Below, piece by piece: positions 7,982-15,274 of a stretch of 19,424 nt of DNA. A program made the position numbers and the translations under genes. How positions within the stretch are numbered: the first letter of the stretch is position 1; every line of letters starts with the position of its first letter. The DNA comes from JAVZLH01 sp049700435 (GTDB lineage Archaea > Thermoproteota > Bathyarchaeia > Bathyarchaeales > Bathycorpusculaceae). Under the pieces are notes generated by a model. That model did no database searches and was not told where the DNA came from. It saw nothing but the letters and a program-made list of their open reading frames with translations. Location: the NCBI GenBank assembly GCA_049700435.1, contig JBNAVK010000030.1:1-19424 (forward strand), given 5' to 3'.

Positions 7982-8755
7982 TTGAAAAGTTTCACAGTCT
8001 TCGCCTTTGAAGATTTTCCAATGGTAAAATGTGACGATAACATAGCGGAAATGATAGTGGAAGCAGCTAAGAAAAACAATCTTGAAATTGAAGACGGCGA
8101 TATAATAGTCATTGCACAAAAAATTCTTTCAAAAGCTGAAAAAAGAATAGTAAAGTTAAAGGATGTTGTCCCATCCGAAAAAGCTGAAGAAATTGCAAAA
8201 ATAACAGGGAAAAGCCCGAAATTTGTTGAACTTGTTTTGAGGGAAACCAAAAAGATAGTGAAAGCTGCTCCCGAAGTTTTGTTTGTAGAGGATAAGCGCG
8301 GTCTATTATGCATAAACGCTGGCATAGATAAGTCAAATGTTGAGGGTCGCGGCAACTTTGCGCTTTTACCTGAAAACCCTGACGAGTCAGCTGAAAGATG
8401 CCGCATGGAGATTAAAAAGCTGACAGGCAAAAATGTTGCAGTAATAGTCTGTGATACCTACAGCCGCCCGTTTAGGCGGGGACAGGTAAACTTCGCGATA
8501 GGCGTGGCTGGAATCAAACCCTGCAAAGACTACCGAGGGAAAAAGGACCTTTTCGGCAACACGTTGAAAGTTAAAAACGTCGCGGTAATAGATGAAATTG
8601 CCGCAGCAGCAGAACTGCTCATGGGACAAGCAAAAGAAGCGAGACCAGTGGTCATTTTTAAGGGTTTAAAAGGCATGGTGGAGTTTTGCGAGAAAAGCGG
8701 CATAAACGAATTGTTCATATCAAGAGAGGAGGACCTATTCAAAAATGCGCTGTAA
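7982..8755 (+). CDS. cofE: Coenzyme F420-0:L-glutamate ligase (CofE)
   Basis: GTP-dependent enzyme that adds L-glutamate to F420-0 and extends the gamma-linked tail in coenzyme F420 biosynthesis; it acts in the cytosol. From the TTG at 7982 the protein is 257 residues, close to the roughly 250 of archaeal CofE, and begins MKSFTVFAFEDFPMVK, which matches where the family starts. Family motifs are clear: INAGIDKSN (111-119), CDTYSRPFRRG (157-167), and DEIAAAAELLMGQ (204-216). The TTG has GAGG at 7969-7972 with 9 nt spacing. An ATG at 7919 would add 21 residues that look unrelated to the family and has no ribosome binding site. Other F420 genes are not in the window. The gene is divergent from the surface protein and convergent, 3 bp apart, with the hydrolase. 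Confidence 0.93.
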   Translation: MKSFTVFAFEDFPMVKCDDNIAEMIVEAAKKNNLEIEDGDIIVIAQKILSKAEKRIVKLKDVVPSEKAEEIAKITGKSPKFVELVLRETKKIVKAAPEVLFVEDKRGLLCINAGIDKSNVEGRGNFALLPENPDESAERCRMEIKKLTGKNVAVIVCDTYSRPFRRGQVNFAIGVAGIKPCKDYRGKKDLFGNTLKVKNVAVIDEIAAAAELLMGQAKEARPVVIFKGLKGMVEFCEKSGINELFISREEDLFKNAL

Positions 8756-8758
8756 AAC

Positions 8759-9400
8759 TCATAATCCCAACAGGAATGGATTGCTTTTTTTCTCCTCCCC
8801 TATGGTCGACGGCGGCCCATGTCCAGGATACACTACAAAGTTGTCTGGTAGGTACGTTAACTTTTTTAATGATAGTTGCATGTCGGATTCTGAGCTGTCT
8901 GGGAAGTCTGTTCTTCCTATGGAGCCGCAGAATAATGCATCTCCAGTAAACACTTCTTTGGCGCCTATTAACGATATGCTTCCGCGGCTATGGCCAGGAG
9001 TGTGCATAACTTTTAAGGCGATTTTTCCAAACTCCAACAGATTTCCATCACGTAAAATTACGTCCGCCGGCGGGGAAGAACCTTTAAAACCTAAGAAAAT
9101 CGCCATGTGTTTGCCAATCTTCCCTAGCATGTACGCGTCATACTCGTGAACCAAAATAGGCACATTATACTTTTCTTTAGCTCTGCCATTTCCACAGATA
9201 TGGTCAAGGTGTCCGTGAGTGTTTACAATAAATTTTAGTTTAAGGTTGTTTCCGTCGATGAACTTGAAGATTCTCTCAGCCTCAAAACTATTATCGAAAC
9301 CTGGGTCGATTAGAATTGCTTCTCTAGTTTGTTCGCAACCCACGACATAGCAGTTTGTGGAAAATGCGCCTACGGTGAACATTTTCACTATCATTTTCAT
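8759..9400 (-). CDS. MBL-fold hydrolase (glyoxalase II-like)
   Basis: Metal-dependent hydrolase of the metallo-beta-lactamase fold, 213 residues from the ATG at 9400. Metal ligands are complete: THGHLDH, HTPGHS, the GDALF aspartate, and the late histidine in YPGHGP (61-67, 133-138, 153-157 and 192-196 in this numbering). The order and spacing match hydroxyacylglutathione hydrolase/GloB-like proteins; in archaea the true substrate is usually unknown. The start MKMIVKMFTVGAFSTNCYVV fits the family. The frame stays open upstream to a TTG at 9460, but the extra 20 residues are not family-like, and a TATA-like box at 9424-9431 would sit inside them. The gene is convergent with cofE and divergent from the zinc-ribbon gene. 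Confidence 0.9.
   Translation of the reverse strand: MKMIVKMFTVGAFSTNCYVVGCEQTREAILIDPGFDNSFEAERIFKFIDGNNLKLKFIVNTHGHLDHICGNGRAKEKYNVPILVHEYDAYMLGKIGKHMAIFLGFKGSSPPADVILRDGNLLEFGKIALKVMHTPGHSRGSISLIGAKEVFTGDALFCGSIGRTDFPDSSESDMQLSLKKLTYLPDNFVVYPGHGPPSTIGEEKKSNPFLLGL
8785..8791 (+). terminator. Putative T-run terminator for cofE
   Basis: A T7 run followed by CTCC lies 30 nt after the cofE stop, inside the 3' end of the convergent hydrolase gene. Archaeal intrinsic termination needs mainly a U-rich tract, so this is a reasonable site. Confidence 0.4.
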
Positions 9401-9423
9401 CGGCAAAGACAATATCTTAAAGA

Positions 9424-9431
9424 CTAATAAA
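9424..9431 (-). promoter_or_regulatory. TATA-like box supporting a leaderless hydrolase transcript
   Basis: The minus strand reads TTTATTAG, centred about 28 nt upstream of the ATG at 9400. That is the usual archaeal distance from TATA box to transcription start, so the mRNA may begin at or near the ATG, in line with the absence of a good ribosome binding site. Confidence 0.4.
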
Positions 9432-9471
9432 CTGTTTCGCTTCCTCCAAAGCAAAAGCAAAATCGAAACTG

Positions 9472-9482
9472 ATAAATTTTAA
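9472..9482 (+). promoter_or_regulatory. TATA-like box for the zinc-ribbon gene
   Basis: The plus strand reads ATAAATTTTAA, about 16-26 nt before the ATG at 9498. A leaderless or near-leaderless transcript is likely. Position and composition fit an archaeal promoter, but the match is short. Confidence 0.4.
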
Positions 9483-9497
9483 GAAAAGAGTTTTCCT

Positions 9498-9722
9498 ATG
9501 GAGATCGGAGAACGCTTGAATTTACAAGAAATTGAAAACACATTAAGCCGTTTTAAAGAGTGTCCAAAATGCAATTCTAAAGAAGGATTTTGGCTTGGAA
9601 TAAAACATGACCACGCCTATGTACAATGTAAGGGCTGCGGGTCAAACCTTGAACTGTTTGAGCTTTTTGCCATAGACCGAGAACGTGAAGCTCCAAAATT
9701 GTTGAGGTTTTTCAGAAAATAA
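9498..9722 (+). CDS. Small zinc-ribbon protein
   Basis: A 74-residue cytosolic protein with two Cys pairs, CPKC at 22-25 and CKGC at 44-47, about 18 residues apart: a four-cysteine zinc ribbon. The N-terminus is a short charged helix and the C-terminus a second charged segment ending RFFRK. No catalytic domain is present. Such proteins commonly bind nucleic acid or act as protein adaptors, but the specific role is unknown. It is divergent from the hydrolase with 97 bp between start codons and has its own TATA-like box. The strong cysteine pattern makes it very likely a real gene despite its size. Confidence 0.75.
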   Translation: MEIGERLNLQEIENTLSRFKECPKCNSKEGFWLGIKHDHAYVQCKGCGSNLELFELFAIDREREAPKLLRFFRK

Positions 9723-9730
9723 CCATGTTC

Positions 9731-9746
9731 TAGTTCGGAAACCGAA
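9731..9746. promoter_or_regulatory. Dyad motif copy A (putative operator of the glycosyltransferase operon)
   Basis: TAGTTCGGAAACCGAA contains the perfect dyad TTCGG-AAA-CCGAA. It lies 8 nt after the zinc-ribbon stop and ends 68 nt before the GTG start of the first GT2 gene. Related sites occur at 16118-16133 and 16983-16998 with nearly the same distance to the next start codon. Confidence 0.5.
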
Positions 9747-9814
9747 TATTATTCGATGTTTGAAAGAAACTTCATAAACAAATAACTTGTACACGCCCTA
9801 CAAGGGGCTCCTAA

Positions 9815-10678
9815 GTGAAAAGCGCTAAAGATAAACCGCTTGTTTCAGTTATAATACCTGCACATAACTCGCAAACAACGCTCCACCAATGCCTCCAGTC
9901 AATTCAAAAGCAAACTTACAAAAGAATAGAAACAATCGTTGTTGACCGACATAGCACCGACGAAACTGTGCAGATAGCCAAAAATTTCAAAGTAAAATTG
10001 TTTTATGTAACCCAGGAAAGAAGCACAGCTAAAAATCTCGGAGCCAAAAATGCTCGCGGGAAATATCTTCTATTTCTAGACTCGGACATGGAGCTCAGTT
10101 CACATGTTGTCGAAGAATGCGTAAAACTATGCGAGGAAAAAACCTTCGACGCAGTCGTTGTTCCATTGGTAACTGTTGCAGTTGGGTTTTTGGCAGAATG
10201 TAGAAAGTTGGAGGTTGAACTTTATTCTCACGACCCTAACCAATTCTTGATGCCGCGTTTTTTCAGAAAAACTGTCTTTTTCAATGTTGGTGGCTTTGAT
10301 GAGAAATTAATCTGTGGTGAAGATTTTGATTTGGCACGGAGATGTGAAACGCAAGGATACCGTATTGGGAAAATAGCCTCGCCGATAAGGCATTTAGAAG
10401 GAACGCTTTCTCTGAAAAAGATAGTTTTGAAGGCACATTATTATGGAAAAAGTTTGCTTCCATTTTTTTCAAAGGAGCCTACTCTGGTATTGCGCGGTTA
10501 CTGCCCCACTCGCTTTGCTTGGAACATTAAGCATCTCTTAAAAAAGCCAGCTAACCTAGCGGGTCTTGCAATGATAAAATTAATTGAATACATTGCCTAT
10601 TTCCTAGGGATTTTAAACAGCACGTTCGGGCGGTTTTTGCCAAAGAGGAGTGAAAATGAGAACCCAAACTTCTATTAA
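9815..10678 (+). CDS. GT2-family glycosyltransferase, copy 1
   Basis: GT-A-fold glycosyltransferase of 287 residues. The nucleotide-sugar site begins LVSVIIPAHNSQTTL (9-23), the metal-binding DxD is DSD (89-91), and the acceptor/catalytic region is GGFDEKLICGEDFDLARR (159-176). The C-terminal part contains HYYGKSLLPFF and a mildly hydrophobic helix (IKLIEYIAYFLGI), suggesting association with the membrane, where lipid-linked glycans are built. The start is GTG at 9815 with a weak AAGGGG upstream. It is the first gene of an operon with a paralog, a membrane glycan enzyme and a methyltransferase, and overlaps the paralog by 23 bp. The sugar and acceptor cannot be deduced. Confidence 0.9.
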   Translation: MKSAKDKPLVSVIIPAHNSQTTLHQCLQSIQKQTYKRIETIVVDRHSTDETVQIAKNFKVKLFYVTQERSTAKNLGAKNARGKYLLFLDSDMELSSHVVEECVKLCEEKTFDAVVVPLVTVAVGFLAECRKLEVELYSHDPNQFLMPRFFRKTVFFNVGGFDEKLICGEDFDLARRCETQGYRIGKIASPIRHLEGTLSLKKIVLKAHYYGKSLLPFFSKEPTLVLRGYCPTRFAWNIKHLLKKPANLAGLAMIKLIEYIAYFLGILNSTFGRFLPKRSENENPNFY

Positions 10679-11518
10679 ATGCGAAAAATCGACGGGCAAT
10701 CCCCTCGTGTCTGTTATAATTCCCACTTTTAATTCTGGCAAAACTTTGGATGGTTGCCTCAAATCAATTCGAAGTCAAAACTACAAAGACGTTGAAATAA
10801 TCGTTGTAGACGCTTTAAGCACTGATGAAACGCGGCAGATTGCCGAGAAGTTCGCTGATGAATTTTTTTTCTAGCCAAAGAACGGAGTTATGCTCGAAAT
10901 TTTGGAGCAAATCGAGCGAAGGGACGCTTTCTGTTTTTCGTAGACTCGGATATGGAGTTAACCCCAAATGTCATTGCAGAATGTGTAAACATTTGCAATT
11001 GCAGAAAAGCAGATGCTGTAATTATTCCTGAAGAAACTTTCGGTGAGGGCTTCTTAGTTGAATGCAAAAAATTAGAGAAAAAAATGAGGCTAAAAGAATT
11101 TTACGGCGAAGCCCCTCGATTCTTCAAAAAAGATGTCTTCCAATTGGTCGGTGGGTATGATAACAATCTTGTGACTGGGGAAGACTTTGAACTGGCCCAA
11201 CGCATTTACAAGGCTGGATTTTCAGTGAAGCGATGTAGCGCCATAATAAGGCATCGTGAAGAAAACCTTTCGCTGAAAAAACTTGTAAAAAAGGTCTTCT
11301 ATTATGGCGAAAAGCTTCCGACGTACATAAGAAAAGAGCCTACCCTAGCATTTAAAACGTCCTCACCAATTCGTTTCTTGAAGCACATTTCTCTCCTTCG
11401 AAATCACCCAATCCAGTTTGTGGGATTGTGCCTCTTAAAACTAATTGAATACTTAGCATATATCGCTGGTGCTTCTGCCTATGTTCTCTCAAAGATATCA
11501 CAGAATATTAGGTGCTAA
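10656..11518 (+). pseudogene. GT2-family glycosyltransferase, copy 2, with a one-base frameshift
   Basis: Tandem paralog of the preceding gene. The first frame (ATG at 10656, preceded by GGAG with 5 nt spacing) runs to a TAG at 10872-10874 right after a T8 run (10863-10870). The -1 frame continues to 11518. Restoring one T gives EFFFLAKERS, which aligns position for position with LFYVTQERS in copy 1, and the repaired protein is 287 residues, exactly the length of copy 1. DSD (97-99, repaired numbering) and the GGYDNNLVTGEDFELAQR acceptor region are intact. It may be a sequencing or assembly error in the homopolymer, a recent inactivation, or a -1 recoding site. If active it would be a glycosyltransferase of the same pathway as copy 1. 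Confidence 0.85.
10863..10871 (+). other. T8C run: frameshift site with slippery heptamer followed by a stop
   Basis: In the upstream frame the last codons are TTT TTT TTC TAG. T-TTT-TTC (10865-10871) fits the X-XXY-YYZ pattern of -1 slippery sites; tRNA-Phe could re-pair and continue into CTA GCC AAA, the frame of the rest of the gene. A possible stem, GCTCGA (10892-10897) with TCGAGC (10912-10917), lies 20 nt downstream. An indel in the homopolymer is the simpler explanation. Confidence 0.6.
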
Positions 11519-11521
11519 TCA

Positions 11522-14500
11522 ATGAAGAAACTCTTAACATATTGGCGAAATTTTGCAACGAAAATAAAAACTGGAAAAAACCAGAAAATTCGAATACTGC
11601 TCGACTTCTGCATAATAACGGTGTTAGGCATAATTATTTTCCGCAATTTCATTTTCACCAACAAGTGGCCAGCCGGAGGGGACGCCCTCGGCTTGGTTTC
11701 AAGAACCTATCTCCTCGGTGGGGATTTAAAGTGGCTTTATGTTTGGAGACTTCAATCCTTCGGTTTTGTTGAAGTTATCCATGGGTACGATTTTTTCTTG
11801 GCGCCTCTTTACTGGGTTCTCAGAGACCCCATAGTCACCGGCAAAGTTTTTCTGTTCCTAACATTCATTGTTTCCGGTTTTTCCAGCTACATCTTAGCCT
11901 ACTGGCGTACAAAAAACTCAACTGCATCCCTTGCAGCATCTCTCGTTTACATTCTAAACCCTTGGCTGTTTTCCCAATACACAGAAGCCCATGGAGACAT
12001 ACTCTTTAGTTACGCCCTTGCACCTATTGTCTTCCTGCTTATTTTCAGAGCTTTTGAAACGAAAAGTTTGAAAAATATTTTTCTAGCTGGATTAGCGATG
12101 GGCATATTTGTTTCCGCCTTTCATCCGGAGTGCGTTGTAATTTACGGTGCTTCCTTCCCCATATTTGCTGTCGTGTACGTGCTAATGCCTCCGAAAGGCA
12201 ACGCGAGATTAACGCAACTTAAGAACTTCATAAAAGTAGCATTGCCATTATTGGCTATTTGTCTCGCTTTGGCTGCGTTCATGATTATCCCCCTAGTTCT
12301 GGATGTGAAGCCAAGATACTACCTTCCAACCTACAAATATTATATAGAAGAGACCTACGGCGGCGTCTACACAAACCTGATAGACGCTTTCACCTTACAA
12401 GCTGTTGAAAAATGGGGGTACGTTAACGCTGTCGATGTCGTTACCGGCGTCTCTCTTCAAGATTTCCCGGTCAAAAGCTTATTATTAACCGTCTTCCTCA
12501 TAGCATACGCCACAGTTTTTATCCGAAGAGACAAATACGCAGTTTTCTTTTTGGCGTCAGCAATTTTCACAATGTTTGTTGCAAAGGGACCGTATCCTCC
12601 TTTCGGTGAACTATACCTTTGGGCTTGGTTCAACGTTCCTTATTTCGCTGTTTTCAGAGCTGCAAATAGATGGGTGATGATGGCTTGCTTATCTCACGCT
12701 TTCTTCACAGCTACCCTAGTAGATATGTTAACGAAATATGTTAGAGAGAAAAAGTTCCTACAAATAAGCGATTCCTTTTCACGATTTTACGCAAAGCTTT
12801 CTAAATATTTGGGAAAGGGAAACTCGGAGCTTTCTATGAGAGTTGCAAGGGATTTCTTCGTTTATCTTCATAAATTTTTGCATTATGCCAGCATAATTTT
12901 ACTGATTGCAATCTTTCTAAACGGCTTTCTTTCAGTATGGTATTTTTTCCGTGAAGGCTTGCAAGTTTATTCAGTACCAGAAAACCATATGGAGCCGTAT
13001 CAGTGGATCGGCGTGCAAAATGGAGATTTTAAAGTTGTAAGTGTCAACCGTGATCCTGCCAGATGGAGGGGCTACTCTTACGGGTTCGACTTTGCTTCTG
13101 GCGGAGTGATTACGGAGATAGGATGGGCGCATGATATAGGTTATGAAAGCTCCTTTATCCATAACAAACCAACGATGCAGGATGGAGGATGGGACGAAAA
13201 TACTCGTGATTTTGTGGATTACCTTAGGTTTCGGCTGGTTGGACAACAGAAAACTCGTGATTTTCTAAAATTTACCGGACTCTTCAATTATAAATACATT
13301 GTTTTACCCGCATATCTCGATCAGGATGTAAAAGATTTTTTCCTGAGTCAAGAAGGAGCGTCAAACAACATTGTTTACGATGAGAATGGGACAATGGTGA
13401 TAGAAAACCCGTATTATATGTCCCACTTTTTTGGAATCTATAAACACGCAAGTATCCTCGGAGGATTTAAAGTGTTTCCCTCCCTTTTAAATATAGAATC
13501 CTTTAATTTGAACGAGACTGTTCTTTTCTTCCTTGACACGCTAGATGTTAACCAATTTAACGAACTTCAAAAGAACAACGAGGCGCTAATTTTTGTTAAC
13601 ACGAACTTCCCGGATCTTGTAATGTTGCAATTACGGGACAAGGCAGAGATAATAAATGCCGCAGACTTCGGAGTATCCAGCCTTAACACAAGTAAGTATT
13701 GGACGCAAACAATTTCTTGGAAAAATGTTGGTGCATTTATTATGGGCAGAGAGACATTGACCACTTGTGGCAACAATAGCATCGACATTCCCTTTGAAAT
13801 TTCTCAAGACGGAGTTTATGATGTATGGCTGAGAATAGGCTTTCTTTCTGGTAGAGGAAAATTATCTGTTTTTATCGATTCCCATTTTGTTGGCGAAATT
13901 AAGCCTGAAGCTGACTATTGGTGTGGTTTTTTATGGGTTAAATTGAACACTTTAGACCTTAATCAAGGAGCACACATTATAAAGTTGAGTAATGACGGAA
14001 ATGGCTACAACGATGTTGACGCAATTGCCATAGTTCCACCGGACTTGCTCCAGTCAACCTACAACGAACTTTCGGATTCCATAAACAACTTTCAAGGCGG
14101 AATCATCGACATCAATGGAGCAGCCAACCTTTTCGCTTACAACGACCTCCCTGAAGGATGGACAATCCACACCCAAAAATACGAAGACGACTTACTAAAA
14201 GCAGAAAACACTTTAACAGCAATAAAAGAAAATGCTTCCGCCTCGGCAAGCTCTGTCCAAAACGGGCATATACCTCAAAACGCCATCGACGGTTTAACTG
14301 GGACAAGATGGGCTTCAGATCCAACTCAAGATGTGCCACAGTGGTTCCAAATTGAATATCCAGCTGTCCAAGAGGTGGCGGGAGTAAAGATATTTTTTGA
14401 AACCGCTTATGCAAGCAGCTATTTAATTCAAACTTGGGATGGAGCTCGATGGATTACACAAGTAGATGTCGCAAACAATACTTTGCTTTCGCCGGTGCAC

Positions 14501-15274
14501 ATGTTCAAGGAGCCAGTTAAAACCACTAAATTATTGCTTAATGTAACTGCCTATGGCACATACCATCACTTGGTAAGCATCTTCGAGTTTGAACCCTGCA
14601 AACTCTCCTCGGCAAAAGCAAATCACTTCATCCCCCGACAAGGCCGCTACATGATTGCTTTACGCCTCGCCTCAGGTCCTGATTATGGAATTTTAAACCT
14701 AGAGATAGACAACCACTCCTTCCAGTTTAACTGCTGCAGCGCTGAAGAAAAGTTTCAATGGTACGAAGTTGGACCGGTGGAGTTAGAGCGAAAGGAATAT
14801 GAAATTTCTGCAAGTGCCTTCGGCAAAATAGTGTTTGACCAAATAATCTTTTACACTTTAAAGGAAAACGAGGAAAGCAGCTCTCTCTACAATCTTTTCG
14901 ATTCCGAAAGTGTTCCGCCAACAATCACCTATGAAAAAGTGAACCCTACATTTTATAAGCTTCACATAAAAACTGAAAAGCCCTTTTTCCTACTTTTCTC
15001 AGAGGCTTACAGTCCCCTCTGGAAAGCGCGTATTGAAGGTGGACAAGAGATTTCATCAACCATAGCTTATTCCATGATTAACTGTTTTTATGTAAATCGA
15101 ACTGGCGAGTTTGACGTTACCGTTTATTTTGTTGGGCAAGCTTGCGCAGACTTAGGCTTGAAAATTTCCGCTCTCTCCCTTGTTATAGTTATTGTTGTAG
15201 TGGTGATGCCGAAGAAATTGACCGGTCGCATAAAAAGACAATTTGCCATCTGGAGGAGGACTCTTGGCATCTAA
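11522..15274 (+). CDS. Large membrane GT-C/YfhO-like protein with carbohydrate-binding-type modules
   Basis: Protein of 1250 residues. The N-terminal about 475 residues contain roughly a dozen hydrophobic segments (first near 26-45, last near 452-474). The first outer loop carries WPAGGDALG (49-57), whose aspartate is placed like the catalytic acid of GT-C enzymes. The outer C-terminal half shows a beta-sandwich resembling a carbohydrate-binding module (about 742-838), a discoidin/F5-8C-like domain (about 900-1025, with NAIDGLTGTRWASDP at 920-934), another beta domain (about 1035-1115), and a YfhO-like end with SEAYSPLWKARIEGG (1160-1174). A last TM is at 1212-1229. This layout recalls mycobacterial AftD arabinosyltransferase and YfhO/PTPS-related membrane proteins. 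It probably transfers sugars from a polyprenyl-phosphate donor to surface glycans (inference). The start, 3 bp after the preceding stop, has AGGTG upstream. Confidence 0.8.
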   Translation: MKKLLTYWRNFATKIKTGKNQKIRILLDFCIITVLGIIIFRNFIFTNKWPAGGDALGLVSRTYLLGGDLKWLYVWRLQSFGFVEVIHGYDFFLAPLYWVLRDPIVTGKVFLFLTFIVSGFSSYILAYWRTKNSTASLAASLVYILNPWLFSQYTEAHGDILFSYALAPIVFLLIFRAFETKSLKNIFLAGLAMGIFVSAFHPECVVIYGASFPIFAVVYVLMPPKGNARLTQLKNFIKVALPLLAICLALAAFMIIPLVLDVKPRYYLPTYKYYIEETYGGVYTNLIDAFTLQAVEKWGYVNAVDVVTGVSLQDFPVKSLLLTVFLIAYATVFIRRDKYAVFFLASAIFTMFVAKGPYPPFGELYLWAWFNVPYFAVFRAANRWVMMACLSHAFFTATLVDMLTKYVREKKFLQISDSFSRFYAKLSKYLGKGNSELSMRVARDFFVYLHKFLHYASIILLIAIFLNGFLSVWYFFREGLQVYSVPENHMEPYQWIGVQNGDFKVVSVNRDPARWRGYSYGFDFASGGVITEIGWAHDIGYESSFIHNKPTMQDGGWDENTRDFVDYLRFRLVGQQKTRDFLKFTGLFNYKYIVLPAYLDQDVKDFFLSQEGASNNIVYDENGTMVIENPYYMSHFFGIYKHASILGGFKVFPSLLNIESFNLNETVLFFLDTLDVNQFNELQKNNEALIFVNTNFPDLVMLQLRDKAEIINAADFGVSSLNTSKYWTQTISWKNVGAFIMGRETLTTCGNNSIDIPFEISQDGVYDVWLRIGFLSGRGKLSVFIDSHFVGEIKPEADYWCGFLWVKLNTLDLNQGAHIIKLSNDGNGYNDVDAIAIVPPDLLQSTYNELSDSINNFQGGIIDINGAANLFAYNDLPEGWTIHTQKYEDDLLKAENTLTAIKENASASASSVQNGHIPQNAIDGLTGTRWASDPTQDVPQWFQIEYPAVQEVAGVKIFFETAYASSYLIQTWDGARWITQVDVANNTLLSPVHMFKEPVKTTKLLLNVTAYGTYHHLVSIFEFEPCKLSSAKANHFIPRQGRYMIALRLASGPDYGILNLEIDNHSFQFNCCSAEEKFQWYEVGPVELERKEYEISASAFGKIVFDQIIFYTLKENEESSSLYNLFDSESVPPTITYEKVNPTFYKLHIKTEKPFFLLFSEAYSPLWKARIEGGQEISSTIAYSMINCFYVNRTGEFDVTVYFVGQACADLGLKISALSLVIVIVVVVMPKKLTGRIKRQFAIWRRTLGI
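15252..15260 (+). promoter_or_regulatory. Ribosome binding site deciding the methyltransferase TTG start
   Basis: GGAGGAGGA lies 3 nt before the TTG at 15264, at the end of the preceding coding region. An upstream in-frame TTG at 15243 would place this strong site inside the gene, so the later TTG is preferred. Confidence 0.65.

Noticed and set aside
7900..8430. 176-residue minus-strand open frame
   Set aside because: Antisense to cofE, which has complete family motifs.
8745..9149. 134-residue plus-strand open frame
   Set aside because: Antisense to the MBL hydrolase and starting inside the end of cofE; no domain.
9734..9746. Dyad TTCGG-AAA-CCGAA as a hairpin terminator
   Set aside because: The stem is only 5 bp, no T-run follows, and related sites recur at fixed distance from the next start codon, which fits an operator better.
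11522..15274. AglB/Stt3 oligosaccharyltransferase
   Set aside because: No WWDYG-type motif and the domain order (CBM-like, F5/8C-like, YfhO-like end) differs from AglB.
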